Shown here one piece after another: positions 10,968 to 20,414 of a stretch of DNA of 62,858 bases. The DNA lies in contig JAFLTA010000011.1 in NCBI GenBank assembly GCA_022510685.1, positions 1 through 62,858 on the forward strand, in the 5' to 3' direction. The stretch comes from Lachnospiraceae bacterium (GTDB lineage Bacteria; Bacillota; Clostridia; Lachnospirales; Lachnospiraceae). The position numbers and the translations under genes were made by a program. The notes under the pieces were generated by a model. It saw only the letters and a program-made list of their open reading frames with translations, was not told the DNA's origin and searched no databases. Within the stretch, counting starts at the first letter, position 1, and every line of letters starts with the position of its first letter.

Positions 10968-11300
10968 GTGTTTGAATCAATTAAGAGTAATAGTGATTTT
11001 TTAAAGGTGTATCGACGGGGAAAATCCTATGCCAATAAGTATTTAGTAATGTATGTTCTTAATAACGACTTAAATAAGAACAGATATGGAATAACTGTTA
11101 GTAAAAAAGTAGGAAACAGTGTAGTAAGGCATAGGGTTACCAGGTTGATCAGAGAAAGTATCCGTTTGAATGAAGAAAAGTTTGAAAAGGGATACGACAT
11201 CGTAATTATTGCGAGAAATACGGCAAAGGGTAGAAAATGTCCGGAAATTGAAAGTGCCGTATTACATTTGGGTAAGTTGCATCATATTTTGGTGAGATGA
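10968..11300 (+). CDS. rnpA: Ribonuclease P protein component
   Basis: A 110-residue basic protein, the normal size of RnpA, the protein subunit that assists the catalytic RNA of RNase P in trimming tRNA 5' ends. Recognisable features are the N-terminal [16 protein letters not shown] segment and [26 protein letters not shown], which contains the RNR-type RNA-contact helix. The start is GTG, preceded by GAGGG at a suitable distance. It is followed after seven bases by yidD. The catalytic RNA gene is not in this window. Confidence 0.96.
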   Translation: MFESIKSNSDFLKVYRRGKSYANKYLVMYVLNNDLNKNRYGITVSKKVGNSVVRHRVTRLIRESIRLNEEKFEKGYDIVIIARNTAKGRKCPEIESAVLHLGKLHHILVR

Positions 11301-11307
11301 TAGAAGA

Positions 11308-11520
11308 ATGAAGAAATTCTTAATAGCATTGATAAGATTATATCGGAAATATCTATCTCCTTTAAAAGGAAGACCTACGTGTATTTATACGCCTACATGT
11401 TCTCAATATGCGATTGAGGCATTGCAGAAGTATGGTTTTTTGAAGGGGAGTTTTTTGGCTATTAAACGTATATTAAGATGCCATCCATTTGCGAAAGGTG
11501 GTTATGATCCGGTACCCTGA
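11308..11520 (+). CDS. yidD: Membrane protein insertion efficiency factor YidD
   Basis: A 70-residue protein with the full YidD signature: [14 protein letters not shown], then [19 protein letters not shown] and the C-terminal [14 protein letters not shown]. YidD is an amphipathic peripheral membrane protein thought to help YidC-dependent insertion; the exact mechanism is not settled. The two cysteines of the PTCSQY region and the RCHP cysteine are conserved in the family. It lies between rnpA and yidC, as in most bacteria. Confidence 0.95.
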   Translation: MKKFLIALIRLYRKYLSPLKGRPTCIYTPTCSQYAIEALQKYGFLKGSFLAIKRILRCHPFAKGGYDPVP

Positions 11521-11552
11521 CTTACCCATTGGATTCAGGAGGAAAATTTGTA

Positions 11553-12848
11553 ATGATGGATGTAATTTTGACAACCTATCAGGGGTCAATACTTGGTCCG
11601 ATTGCCAGGTTATTAGGACAGATTTTGGAATGGCTGTATGTGTTCATGTCAAGATTTGGTATTGAAAATGTAGGAGTATGCATGATTGCGTTTACTTTTT
11701 TGGTAAACCTGTTAATGCTGCCTTTGGTATTAAAGCAACAGAAATTTGCTAAGATGTCCAGTATCATGAATCCTGAGATTATGGCAATTCAGGAAAAGTA
11801 TAAAGGTAAGAGAGATCAGGCATCTCAGCAAAAAATGTCTATGGAGACACAAGCTGTTTATCAAAAGTATGGTGTCAGCCCTGCAAGCGGCTGTCTTCCG
11901 ATGCTGATTACTTTTCCTATATTATTTGCTTTGTATCGCGTAATTTATAACATACCGGCATATGTAAAACCAATTCATAATATGTATACGAATGTGGCTC
12001 AATCTGTTCGGAATCTGGGAATCAGTGTAGAAGATTTGAGCCAGATGACAAATAGTAAAACATATGTAATTCAAAATGCTGTAAAGGCAGACAGCGCAGA
12101 TTTGAATTATTATATTGATATACTGGGACAGTTTAATCAGGAAGCATGGGACAAGTTAGCGAGTACCTGTAATGCAAAAGGTTTTGCATCTATAGCTGAT
12201 TTGGTAGATCAGGTAAGTGGTCAGGCATATCACATCAATTCGTTTCTCGGATTAAATATTGCTGATTTGCCGGTAGTGCCTTTTATCGGTGGTGCTGCTC
12301 TTACTGCAAGTGTATTGATACCTATTTTATCAGTAATTACACAAATGATTAGTATGAAGTTAAGCATGGCTTCTACACCACAGCCTCAGGATACAGAAAA
12401 TACGGCTATGGCTTCCATGAATACGATGAATAAAGTAATGCCATTTGTAACCGGTGTTATGTGTTTTATGTTTCCGATTGGTGTAGGTATTTACTGGGTT
12501 GCCGGTAACGTATTCCGTATATTGCAGACAATTGTGATTAATGCATATTTTAAACGTTTGGATATGGATGACCTGATTGCTAAAAATGTGGAAAAAGCCA
12601 AAAAAAGATTTGAAAAGCTTGGAATTGACCCAAATACAGCATTTGCTGATGTATCGAAACAGCGTACCAGCAATATTGATAAGTCAAAAACTAAAACATC
12701 ACAATCTGCTACACGTAAGAAGGTAAATCGTCCGAAGAAATCTTTGGCGGATAAAGATTTTAAGCGTCCGGAAACAAATAAGAAGTATAAAGAGGGCAGT
12801 GTTGCACATTATGCAAATATGTTAGCGAGAGACAATGATGGAAAATGA
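11553..12848 (+). CDS. yidC: Membrane protein insertase YidC/OxaA
   Basis: About 431 residues. YidC inserts and folds membrane proteins, with or without SecYEG. The Oxa1 core is visible: a first helix around VGVCMIAFTFLVNLLMLPL, the cytoplasmic MNPEIMAIQEKYKGKRDQ helical hairpin, GCLPMLITFPILFALYRVIY, and later helices including FVTGVMCFMFPIGVGIYW. A stretch of about 100 residues between the second and third core helices is longer than in Bacillus YidC proteins. The C-terminal tail is lysine-rich, as in Firmicutes forms that touch the ribosome. An open frame continues upstream to 11529, but AGGAGG at 11537-11542 points to the ATG at 11553 or 11556. No lipobox is seen. Confidence 0.96.
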   Translation: MMDVILTTYQGSILGPIARLLGQILEWLYVFMSRFGIENVGVCMIAFTFLVNLLMLPLVLKQQKFAKMSSIMNPEIMAIQEKYKGKRDQASQQKMSMETQAVYQKYGVSPASGCLPMLITFPILFALYRVIYNIPAYVKPIHNMYTNVAQSVRNLGISVEDLSQMTNSKTYVIQNAVKADSADLNYYIDILGQFNQEAWDKLASTCNAKGFASIADLVDQVSGQAYHINSFLGLNIADLPVVPFIGGAALTASVLIPILSVITQMISMKLSMASTPQPQDTENTAMASMNTMNKVMPFVTGVMCFMFPIGVGIYWVAGNVFRILQTIVINAYFKRLDMDDLIAKNVEKAKKRFEKLGIDPNTAFADVSKQRTSNIDKSKTKTSQSATRKKVNRPKKSLADKDFKRPETNKKYKEGSVAHYANMLARDNDGK

Positions 12849-12947
12849 TGGATTAGGGAATTTTGACACCTGAATCACTAGTGTAAAGAGAAATGGAAAT
12901 GTTTGTGCAAAGAGAGTATGCAGCAGCATACGGAAAAGAGGTGTAAT

Positions 12948-13745
12948 ATGTCAGAATGGCAGGAATTTTCAGCTAAGACAGTAAACGAGGCATTGACAAA
13001 TGCAGTGGTACAGTTAGAAACAACGAGTGATAAACTGGATTATGAGGTAGTAGAACGAGAGTCATCAGGTTTGTTAGGATTATTTAGTAAGCCGGCAGTA
13101 ATTCGTGCAAAAGTGAAATCTTCCTTGGAGGATATTGCAAAAGATTTTTTAGGAAAAGTATTTGCTGCAATGGAGATTGTTGCAGAGATTCAAGTTGAAA
13201 TGGATAATGAAGAAAATATTATGAATATTGATTTATCCGGAGAAGAAATGGGAATTCTTATCGGAAAGCGCGGAATCACATTGGATTCCTTACAATATTT
13301 GGTAAGTCTTGTAGTAAACCGTAATACAGAAAATTATATGAAGGTGAAATTGGATACGGAAAATTATCGTGAGAGAAGAAGGGAAACATTGGAGAATCTT
13401 GCTCATAATCTTGCAAATAAAGTTAAGAGAATTCATCGACCGGTATATTTGGAACCAATGAATCCTTATGAGCGGCGTGTGATTCATTCTGCTCTGCAGA
13501 AAGATAAATTTGTTGAGACACACAGTGAGGGTGATGAGCCGTATCGTAAAGTGGTTATTACAATGAAGCCCGGTATGGATACAGGTTATCGTCGTGGAAA
13601 GTATTCTTATGGTAACAATCGTTATGGAAAACGAAATAATGGTGGATACCGTAAAAGATACAATGACTCTTACCACAAGAAAGATTATGATTATGATGCT
13701 CCTGCAGAAGATGCAGTCATCAGTGAAACAGATGTTGAAGAATAA
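12948..13745 (+). CDS. jag: RNA-binding protein Jag/KhpB
   Basis: About 265 residues with three expected parts: an N-terminal Jag domain (roughly 1-50, including VVERESSGLLGLFSKPAVIRA), a KH domain (about 80-155, with GILIGKRGITLDSLQYLVSLVVN) and an R3H domain (about 160-215, RRETLENLAHNLANKVKR). The tail after residue 215 is unusual: tyrosine, arginine, glycine and asparagine dominate until an acidic end, suggesting a disordered RNA-binding extension. KhpB partners KhpA and affects cell division and elongation in streptococci. The ATG at 12948 has AGAGGTG upstream; earlier in-frame Met codons lack one. Confidence 0.94.
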   Translation: MSEWQEFSAKTVNEALTNAVVQLETTSDKLDYEVVERESSGLLGLFSKPAVIRAKVKSSLEDIAKDFLGKVFAAMEIVAEIQVEMDNEENIMNIDLSGEEMGILIGKRGITLDSLQYLVSLVVNRNTENYMKVKLDTENYRERRRETLENLAHNLANKVKRIHRPVYLEPMNPYERRVIHSALQKDKFVETHSEGDEPYRKVVITMKPGMDTGYRRGKYSYGNNRYGKRNNGGYRKRYNDSYHKKDYDYDAPAEDAVISETDVEE

Positions 13746-13774
13746 AAAACATTCTAAAGAGACAAAAGAACATG

Positions 13775-13805
13775 GAAAGGGGCTTAGAATAGCTCCTTTC
13801 TTTTT
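13775..13805 (+). terminator. Intrinsic terminator after jag
   Basis: GAAAGGGGC (13775-13783) pairs with GCTCCTTTC (13792-13800) with one G-U pair, and TTTTT follows. It ends the rpmH-jag transcript; mnmE begins 100 bases later. Confidence 0.85.
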
Positions 13806-13905
13806 CTGACTATGCACCGCGATGACGTTAATTTAAATTCTGTTTCCTTTTGAGCTGAAGGTTAGAATAAAAAAAGATTGTTTAGTATTTTGGAAAGGTA
13901 ATTGT

Positions 13906-15294
13906 ATGGAAGATAAGACAATTGTTGGTATTGCCAGTGGTATTGGCGGTGGAATCGGAATAATCAGAATGAGTGGAACAGATGCGTTGACAATAGCCGG
14001 ATCTGTTTTTTGTGCCGGAAAAGGAAAGAAAACGAATGATTCTTTTTTTATAAAAGCACCTTCCCATACAATACATTATGGATATATTATAGATAACAAT
14101 AAAAATATTCTTGATGAAGTAATGGTATCTGTGATGAAGGCACCTTCCACATATACGAAAGAAGATGTGATTGAAATTAATTGCCATGGCGGCAGTTATA
14201 TATTACAAAAAGTTTTACAGCTTTTGTTAAGCCAAGGTGCATCTTTAGCCGAGCCGGGTGAATTTACTAAAAGGGCTTTTTTGAATGGACGGATTGATTT
14301 GTCCCAGGCAGAAGCTGTAATGAAAATGATTTCTTCAAAAAATGACTTTGCACTTAGCAGTGCATTAAAGCAATTAGAAGGCTCTGTGTCAAAATATATA
14401 CAGAATATCCGGGAAAAGATTCTTTATGATATGGGAAAAATAGAGAGTGCATTGGACGATCCGGAACACTATGACCTGGAGGGTTATGCGGATGAACTGC
14501 TTGCGCGGGTAAATGAGGAAATTTCTTTGTTACAGGAATTATTATCAAAATTCGACAACGGTAGAATAAAATCCGAGGGAGTGAATACTGTCATTGTGGG
14601 AAAACCAAATGCCGGAAAGTCTTCCCTGATGAATGTTCTTTTGGATGAGGAGAGAGCAATCGTCACTGATATAGCAGGAACGACAAGAGATATTTTACAG
14701 GAAACTGTGAGATTCGGAACGATGATTTTAAATTTAATCGATACAGCCGGAATTCACGATACGGAGGACAAAGTTGAGCAGATAGGAGTCAGAAAAGCAA
14801 AGGATTATATTGAAGAGGCAGATTTCATATTGTTTGTAGTAGATGGAAGTGATAAATGGTCAGAGGAAGATGAGCAGATTATACCGTTGATTCGGGAAAA
14901 GAAAGGTGTTATCCTTTTAAATAAATCAGATTTAGATAGTATTGTGACAGAATCCTTTTTAAGAGACAAGCTGGATTGGAATTGTATATCCTTCTCCAAT
15001 CAGACAAAGGAAGGATTAGCGGAATTGGAAAAGTATATGGAAAAACTCTTTGCTGAGGGTAACATTGATTTCAATGACCAGGTTTATTTGACAAGCGTCC
15101 GTCATCGAAATGCAGTTAGTCAGGCAGTGGAGAGTTTAAAAAGGGTCAAACAAAGTATTGAACATGCCATGCCGGAAGATTTTTTTACAATTGACTTGAT
15201 GGAGGCATACCAACAGTTAGGTTTAATTCATGGTGATACGGCAACAGAAGATTTAGTAAATAAAATTTTTGAAGAATTTTGTATGGGCAAATAA
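13906..15294 (+). CDS. mnmE: tRNA uridine-5-carboxymethylaminomethyl GTPase MnmE
   Basis: A 462-residue protein of normal MnmE length. With MnmG it forms the cmnm5 modification at the wobble uridine of several tRNAs, using a folate one-carbon unit. The N-terminal folate-binding domain begins VGIASGIGGGIGIIRMSG and contains CHGGSYILQKVL and PGEFTKRAFLNGRIDLSQAEAV. The inserted G domain has the P-loop GKPNAGKSS near residue 232, TTRD, DTAGIH and NKSD. The C-terminus ends FEEFCMGK, the CxGK motif whose cysteine is required for modification. mnmG follows after two hairpins. Confidence 0.97.
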   Translation: MEDKTIVGIASGIGGGIGIIRMSGTDALTIAGSVFCAGKGKKTNDSFFIKAPSHTIHYGYIIDNNKNILDEVMVSVMKAPSTYTKEDVIEINCHGGSYILQKVLQLLLSQGASLAEPGEFTKRAFLNGRIDLSQAEAVMKMISSKNDFALSSALKQLEGSVSKYIQNIREKILYDMGKIESALDDPEHYDLEGYADELLARVNEEISLLQELLSKFDNGRIKSEGVNTVIVGKPNAGKSSLMNVLLDEERAIVTDIAGTTRDILQETVRFGTMILNLIDTAGIHDTEDKVEQIGVRKAKDYIEEADFILFVVDGSDKWSEEDEQIIPLIREKKGVILLNKSDLDSIVTESFLRDKLDWNCISFSNQTKEGLAELEKYMEKLFAEGNIDFNDQVYLTSVRHRNAVSQAVESLKRVKQSIEHAMPEDFFTIDLMEAYQQLGLIHGDTATEDLVNKIFEEFCMGK

Positions 15295-15301
15295 ATTGAA
15301 A

Positions 15302-15342
15302 AATGATTCTAGGACAGCCAAAAACGCAGTCCAAGAATCATT
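15302..15342 (+). terminator. Hairpin after mnmE
   Basis: AATGATTCTAGGAC (15302-15315) pairs with GTCCAAGAATCATT (15329-15342) with one mismatch. No T-run follows directly, so this may protect the 3' end or act with the next hairpin. Confidence 0.5.
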
Positions 15343-15357
15343 ACACTTCAACATAGC

Positions 15358-15381
15358 AAAAACGCAGAATCAGCGTTTTTG
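15358..15381 (+). terminator. Intrinsic terminator between mnmE and mnmG
   Basis: AAAAACGC, a 7-base loop and GCGTTTTT form a perfect 8-bp stem ending in its own T-run, typical of a short bidirectional terminator. It may be leaky because mnmE and mnmG are normally coexpressed. Confidence 0.65.
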
Positions 15382-15432
15382 TAATATAGATTTGGTTTGC
15401 TAATGATTAAGATGATGGAACGGGGGATTAGT

Positions 15433-17334
15433 ATGTCATATACTTATGAAAAATATGATGTGGTAATAATCGGAGCAGGGCATGCAGGATGTGAAGCAGC
15501 TCTGGCTTCCGCCAGACTGGGTATGAAGACATTGCTATTTACGGTAAGTATCGACAGTATTGCGATGATGCCCTGTAATCCGAATATCGGTGGTAGTTCT
15601 AAGGGACACCTTGTGCGTGAAATTGATGCATTGGGTGGAGAAATGGGAAAAAATATCGACAAAACATTTATTCAGTCCAAAATGCTCAACATGTCCAAAG
15701 GACCTGCAGTGCATTCTCTGCGTGCTCAGGCAGACAAAAAAGAATACAGTAATTCCATGCGGAATGTATTGGAAAATACAGAGAATTTAGTGATTAAGCA
15801 GGGTGAAGTTGCAGAAGTTTTAGTGGAAGAAAATAAAGTAACAGGTGTGCGTACTTCTTCGGATGCTATTTATCCCTGCAGTGCGGTTGTGATGTGTACG
15901 GGAACTTACTTGAGAGCACGATGCATTTACGGAGATGTCAGCCAGCACACAGGTCCCAATGGTCTCTCTGCTGCAAATCTGTTGACTGAGAGTTTAATTG
16001 CTTTGGGAATAGAGATACGACGCTTTAAGACGGGAACACCGGCACGTGTGGATGGGCGCACTGTAGATTTTTCAAAGATGCAGGAGCAAAAGGGCAGTGA
16101 AAAAATTGTACCTTTTTCCTTTACGAATACATCCGAAGAATTAGAGAGAGAGCAGGTTTCCTGTTGGCTGACCTATACTAATGAGGAAACACATAAAATC
16201 ATTCGAGATAATATTGAGCGTTCACCACTTTTTTCCGGTGATATTGAAGGTACGGGACCCCGGTACTGTCCGTCAATTGAAGATAAGGTGGTGCGGTTTG
16301 CAGATAAGGAGCGTCATCAGGTTTTTTTGGAGCCGGAAGGAAATTATACCAATGAGATGTATATTGGTGGAATGTCAAGTTCTCTGCCGGAAGATGTTCA
16401 GTATGCCATGTATCATTCCGTACCCGGTCTGGAAAATGCCACGATTGTGAGAAATGCCTATGCCATTGAATATGACTGTATCAATCCGACACAGCTGAAA
16501 GCCTCTCTGGAATTTAAAAAGATTGATGGTTTTTTCAGTGCGGGACAATCCAATGGAAGTTCCGGTTATGAGGAAGCAGGTGCCCAGGGAATAATTGCAG
16601 GTATCAATGCAGTGAGAAAAATTCAGGGAAAAGAGCCTTTGATTTTGGACCGCTCCCAGGCATATATTGGTGTGTTGATTGATGATTTGATAACAAAAGG
16701 GACGAATGAGCCATATCGAATGATGACTTCCCGTGCGGAATATCGTTTGCTGTTGAGACAGGATAATGCAGATTTGCGATTGACGAAAATCGGATATGAA
16801 ATGGGATTGATAGATGAAAGTCGTTACCAAAAATTGTTGCAAAAGGAGAAGATGATTGAGGAGGAAATATATCGTTTGCAGCATACAAATTTAGGTGGGC
16901 GAAAAGACGTACAAGAGCTTCTGGAAAAGTATGGAAGTACATTGTTACAGTCGGGAACTACATTAGCTGAATTGTTAAAGCGTCCGGAATTATCTTATGA
17001 TATTTTGCAACCGATTGATTCAGACAGACCGGAGCTGCCGGAAGATGTGTGTGAACAGGTAAATATTTCTCTGAAATATGAGGGATATATTTCCAGACAG
17101 AAGAAACAGGTTGCTCAGTATCAGAAGTTAGAAAACAGAAAGATTCCGGAGGATATTGATTATGAGCAGGTAAATAGTTTGCGTAAGGAGGCAGTTCAAA
17201 AATTGATGGATTTGCGTCCTGCATCCGTGGGACAGGCATCCAGAATTTCCGGAGTTTCTCCGGCAGATATTTCTGTCTTATTGATATATCTGGAAAGGTA
17301 TAATAAGGGGTACGGAAGTAATGATGAAAAATGA
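15433..17334 (+). CDS. mnmG: tRNA uridine-5-carboxymethylaminomethyl modification enzyme MnmG
   Basis: About 633 residues, typical MnmG/GidA length. It is the FAD-dependent partner of MnmE. The Rossmann FAD site [21 protein letters not shown] is at the N-terminus, followed by the family block [50 protein letters not shown] and the C-terminal [20 protein letters not shown] are further diagnostic segments. The preferred start at 15433 has a purine-rich GGGGGA upstream; an open extension of 12 codons begins with less likely ATGs. rsmG follows after about 46 bases, giving the standard mnmE-mnmG-rsmG order. Confidence 0.97.
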   Translation: MSYTYEKYDVVIIGAGHAGCEAALASARLGMKTLLFTVSIDSIAMMPCNPNIGGSSKGHLVREIDALGGEMGKNIDKTFIQSKMLNMSKGPAVHSLRAQADKKEYSNSMRNVLENTENLVIKQGEVAEVLVEENKVTGVRTSSDAIYPCSAVVMCTGTYLRARCIYGDVSQHTGPNGLSAANLLTESLIALGIEIRRFKTGTPARVDGRTVDFSKMQEQKGSEKIVPFSFTNTSEELEREQVSCWLTYTNEETHKIIRDNIERSPLFSGDIEGTGPRYCPSIEDKVVRFADKERHQVFLEPEGNYTNEMYIGGMSSSLPEDVQYAMYHSVPGLENATIVRNAYAIEYDCINPTQLKASLEFKKIDGFFSAGQSNGSSGYEEAGAQGIIAGINAVRKIQGKEPLILDRSQAYIGVLIDDLITKGTNEPYRMMTSRAEYRLLLRQDNADLRLTKIGYEMGLIDESRYQKLLQKEKMIEEEIYRLQHTNLGGRKDVQELLEKYGSTLLQSGTTLAELLKRPELSYDILQPIDSDRPELPEDVCEQVNISLKYEGYISRQKKQVAQYQKLENRKIPEDIDYEQVNSLRKEAVQKLMDLRPASVGQASRISGVSPADISVLLIYLERYNKGYGSNDEK

Positions 17335-17380
17335 ATTTATTTTGGATGATAGAAATTATCTGAAAGGGGTGTGACATTAT

Positions 17381-18088
17381 ATGAAGAATCTCTTGAAAGA
17401 GATTTGCGAAAAAATAGAAATAAATATTACAGAAGAACAGTGTGGTCAATTTGAATTGTTTTATCAGTTTCTGCTGGAAAAAAATAAGGTGATGAATTTA
17501 ACTGCGATTACGGAAAAAAATGATGTGGTGATGAAACACTTTATCGACAGCATTTATATATTGAGGAATATCTCTTTATCCGGGAAAAAAATAATAGATG
17601 TGGGAACAGGTGCAGGATTTCCGGGAATTCCTTTGTCTATCATGGTGCCGGATGCACAATTTGTATTGTTAGATTCCTTAAATAAACGTGTCCGATTTTT
17701 GGATGAGGCAAGTGAAATTTGTAAAATTACTAGTGTTGAGGCAATACATAGTCGTGCAGAAGATGCGGCGAGAGATGAAAATTATAGAGAAAAATTTGAT
17801 TTTGTTCTTTCACGTGCGGTGGCAAATATGTCCACTCTGTTAGAGTATTGCTCACCCTTTGTGAAGGTGGGAGGACAATTTATTTCCTATAAGTCCGGAC
17901 AAGTAGACGAGGAATTAAAGGCTGCAAGGCACGCTGAAAAAATGTTAAATTGCAAATATATGAAAAGCATTGATTTTGTCTTGCCAGATACTGATATGGA
18001 AAGAAAATTAGTTATTTATGAGAAAAATGGTATACTTTCCGAGAAATATCCAAGGCAGGCAGGGAAACCAAAAAAAGAACCACTTTAG
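17381..18088 (+). CDS. rsmG: 16S rRNA (guanine(527)-N7)-methyltransferase RsmG
   Basis: A 235-residue class I SAM-dependent methyltransferase. The SAM-binding signature is IIDVGTGAGFPGIPLSIM, preceded by the MNLTAITEKNDVVMKHFIDS segment characteristic of RsmG/GidB. The later LSRAVANMSTLLEYCSPFVKVGG block is also conserved. RsmG methylates G527 of 16S rRNA, and its loss gives low-level streptomycin resistance in several species. AAAGGGGTG lies upstream of the ATG. The C-terminus ends in a lysine-rich stretch. It is the last gene before the 500-base gap preceding parA. Confidence 0.96.
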   Translation: MKNLLKEICEKIEINITEEQCGQFELFYQFLLEKNKVMNLTAITEKNDVVMKHFIDSIYILRNISLSGKKIIDVGTGAGFPGIPLSIMVPDAQFVLLDSLNKRVRFLDEASEICKITSVEAIHSRAEDAARDENYREKFDFVLSRAVANMSTLLEYCSPFVKVGGQFISYKSGQVDEELKAARHAEKMLNCKYMKSIDFVLPDTDMERKLVIYEKNGILSEKYPRQAGKPKKEPL

Positions 18089-18097
18089 GGGATGCTA

Positions 18098-18115
18098 CAT
18101 ATATTCTATGAATTG
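18098..18115 (+). repeat. 18-bp repeat, copy 1
   Basis: CATATATTCTATGAATTG, just after the rsmG stop, is identical to 20965-20982, just after the DUF4446 gene. Both copies lie immediately downstream of a gene end. Confidence 0.6.
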
Positions 18116-18282
18116 CAATGCCATGTCAAAATACGGGGTTAAAGTTGTCACAAATAAATGCAGAATAATTGAAAATTACATTGATAAATCGAATAGTTTC
18201 TTTTGCAAAATGACGAAACATATTTTGACACCGAATAATTGACATGATATACTTCTTTATAGAGTTTCGATAATGACTCAAA

Positions 18283-18326
18283 TGTCAAAAGGTATTGTTT
18301 GCTCATAATAATTAAACCTTTTGACA
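18283..18326. repeat. Inverted repeat upstream of parA
   Basis: TGTCAAAAGGT (18283-18293) and ACCTTTTGACA (18316-18326) are perfect 11-bp arms with a 22-base spacer. TTTTGACA also occurs at 18234. It may be an operator or a structured leader; no family is recognised. Confidence 0.55.
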
Positions 18327-18387
18327 CTCTATTTTCTATAGGAAAGCAAAACATCTTAAACACACTAGCTGATACTGAATTTTGTGT

Positions 18388-18416
18388 TTGCACAAGACTA
18401 TTATACTATATATAGT
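18388..18416 (+). promoter_or_regulatory. parA: Weak candidate promoter of parA
   Basis: TTGCAC (18388-18393), 17 bases, TATAGT (18411-18416). The parS site lies 55 bases downstream, before parA. Confidence 0.35.
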
Positions 18417-18470
18417 GCTGGAAATTTTATAGAGAAAATAATACGGAAATACAGGGTCAACATAAAAAAA

Positions 18471-18486
18471 TGTTTCACGTGAAACA
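18471..18486. promoter_or_regulatory. parS: parS centromere site 1
   Basis: TGTTTCACGTGAAACA is a perfect match to the 16-bp parS consensus bound by ParB/Spo0J. It lies about 100 bases before parA and a few hundred bases from the origin-proximal gene cluster, where origin-segregation sites concentrate. Confidence 0.95.
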
Positions 18487-18588
18487 TTTGTGGTTGAAGT
18501 CAGAGAAAACACAATATCTTGTATTTAATTGGTACAAGCAGTGTTTTACATCTGATGATAAAAAAATACAAAAAGAAGTGAGGAAAAT

Positions 18589-19353
18589 ATGGGCAGAGTA
18601 ATAGCAATATCAAACCAAAAAGGTGGTGTTGGAAAAACAACAACATCTATCAATTTATCTGCATGTTTGGCAGAGAAAGGAAAAAGAATATTAGTAATTG
18701 ATATTGATCCACAGGCAAATACGACGAGTGGATTAGGCATCGATAAGACTAAAATCGAACATACTACATACGAACTTTTGATGGATGAGACAACAATATG
18801 GGAGGCTATGACTCCTTCCGTTATTAAAGGTTTGACAGTAATTCCATCAGAAAGAAGTTTATCAGCTGCTGAGATTGAGTTGATAAATGCATCTAATAGG
18901 GAGTATGTATTGAAAAAAGAAGTGGATAAGGTTCGGGATAATTATGATTATGTTATTATAGATTGTCCCCCTTCTCTCAGTCTCTTAACAGTAAATGCAA
19001 TGACGACTGCAGATACGGTTTTAGTTCCTATTCAATGTGAGTATTATGCTTTGGAGGGATTAAGTGAGTTAGTCCACACTATAAATTTAGTAAAAAGTAG
19101 ATTGAATCAGGACTTGGAAATCGAAGGAATACTTTTCACGATGTATGATTCAAGAACATGTTTATCATCACAGGTAGTGGAAAACGTAAAAGAAAATTTG
19201 CAAGTAAATGTATATAATACAGTGATTCCTCGAAATGTACGATTGGCTGAGGCACCTAGCCATGGATTACCGATTAATCTGTATGAACCAAAGTCAGCCG
19301 GTGCGGAAGGATATCGAAGACTTGCACAAGAAGTATTAAATCATAAGATTTAG
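18589..19353 (+). CDS. parA: Chromosome partitioning ATPase ParA (Soj)
   Basis: A 254-residue deviant Walker A ATPase. The N-terminal AISNQKGGVGKTTTSINL motif includes the signature lysine, followed by VIDIDPQANTTSGLG and DYVIIDCPPSLSLLTVNAM. Soj-type ParA lacks an N-terminal helix-turn-helix and this protein starts directly with the ATPase fold. It binds DNA non-specifically as an ATP dimer and, with ParB, moves origins apart and in sporulators influences DnaA. It is flanked by parS sites on both sides and followed by parB. Confidence 0.97.
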   Translation: MGRVIAISNQKGGVGKTTTSINLSACLAEKGKRILVIDIDPQANTTSGLGIDKTKIEHTTYELLMDETTIWEAMTPSVIKGLTVIPSERSLSAAEIELINASNREYVLKKEVDKVRDNYDYVIIDCPPSLSLLTVNAMTTADTVLVPIQCEYYALEGLSELVHTINLVKSRLNQDLEIEGILFTMYDSRTCLSSQVVENVKENLQVNVYNTVIPRNVRLAEAPSHGLPINLYEPKSAGAEGYRRLAQEVLNHKI

Positions 19354-19401
19354 ATAGAGTACATTAGAATAGCTATTAGGAACTTTAAATGTTTCACGGA
19401 A

Positions 19402-19417
19402 TGTTTCACGTGAAACG
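19402..19417. promoter_or_regulatory. parS: parS site 2 with adjacent half-site
   Basis: TGTTTCACGTGAAACG matches the parS consensus at 15 of 16 positions. A half-site TGTTTCACG lies 12 bases upstream (19390-19398). Both are in the parA-parB gap. Confidence 0.9.
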
Positions 19418-19479
19418 CAGATAGGATAGTTTATAGCAAAACAGACAGGATTTAACAAATAAGAAATGGAGAAGATAGT

Positions 19480-20391
19480 ATGGCAAGAGGATTAGGAAAG
19501 GGAATTGATGTACTTATTCCACAAGTGGAAAATTCCACAGAAAAAAAGCCAAAAGCAAAAGAGGTTGTAAAGGAAGTAGTAAAAGAAGTAATCAGAGAGA
19601 CGAATGAAGTAGATATTAATAAAATTGAGCCAAACGCAAATCAGCCGAGAAAGGATTTCAATGAAGACGCGCTGCAGGAGTTATCAGATTCCATTAAGCA
19701 GCATGGATTAATTGAGCCCATTATTGTACAAGAAGGGAAAAAGGGATTCTATCAGATTATTGCGGGAGAAAGAAGATGGAGAGCAGCCAGACAGGCAGGA
19801 TTGAAAAAAATTCCGGTAATTGTCAAGGATTATACGGAACAGGAGATTATGGAAGTTGCTCTTATTGAAAATATACAAAGAGAAGACTTAAATCCGATTG
19901 AAGAAGCGGAAGCTTTTCAAAGATTAATCGACGAATATCATTTAAAACAAGATGAGGTAGCAGAAAAAGTTTCAAAAAGCAGAGTTGCAATAACAAATGC
20001 TTTACGCCTTTTGAAATTGGATCCTCGTGTCCGGAGGATGGTGGTCGAAGACAAAATAAAAAGCGGACATGCCAGAGCATTGTTGGCAATTAAAGATGGT
20101 GATACTCAATACGAAACTGCAACAGAAATTTTTGATACTAATTTAAGTGTACGTGACACAGAAAAACTGATCAAAAAAATGTTAGCAGAACCTAAAAAGA
20201 ATAAACCTGATGAATCAGAACAAGATAAACAATTACAGGTCATTTATCAGGAATATGAGGAAAAATTAAAAACGAAACTGGGTACAAAGGTTGTTATAAA
20301 TCAGAAAGGTAATGGTAAGGGTAAAATAGAAATAGAGTATTACTCTGCTGACGATTTTGATAGAATTATTGAATTTATAACAAGAGAATAA
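19480..20391 (+). CDS. parB: Chromosome partitioning protein ParB (Spo0J)
   Basis: A 303-residue ParB. The N-terminal linker (about 15-45) is rich in lysine, valine and glutamate. The CTPase/ParB-N region spans about 46-135 with IEPNANQPRKDF, the C-motif GERRWRA and ALIENIQREDLNPIEEA. A helix-turn-helix (about 155-180, DEVAEKVSKSRVAITNALRLLKL) recognises parS, and the C-terminal domain gives dimerisation. It loads at parS and slides as a CTP-bound clamp. The start MARGLGKGIDVLIP is typical of the family and has GGAG upstream. The 126-base gap to parA contains parS site 2. Confidence 0.97.
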   Translation: MARGLGKGIDVLIPQVENSTEKKPKAKEVVKEVVKEVIRETNEVDINKIEPNANQPRKDFNEDALQELSDSIKQHGLIEPIIVQEGKKGFYQIIAGERRWRAARQAGLKKIPVIVKDYTEQEIMEVALIENIQREDLNPIEEAEAFQRLIDEYHLKQDEVAEKVSKSRVAITNALRLLKLDPRVRRMVVEDKIKSGHARALLAIKDGDTQYETATEIFDTNLSVRDTEKLIKKMLAEPKKNKPDESEQDKQLQVIYQEYEEKLKTKLGTKVVINQKGNGKGKIEIEYYSADDFDRIIEFITRE

Positions 20392-20414
20392 TAAATTTGG
20401 ATTGGAGGAAAAAC

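Larger units (their letters stand above)
18089..18588. other. 500-base non-coding gap between rsmG and parA
   Basis: No convincing gene. It contains an 18-bp sequence repeated near 20965, an inverted repeat at 18283-18326, a weak promoter candidate and a perfect parS site at 18471. The remainder is A/T-rich without recognisable structure. Confidence 0.6.

Noticed and set aside
18018..18393. Short open frames in the rsmG-parA gap
   Set aside because: No family resemblance or ribosome-binding site; composition matches A/T-rich non-coding sequence.
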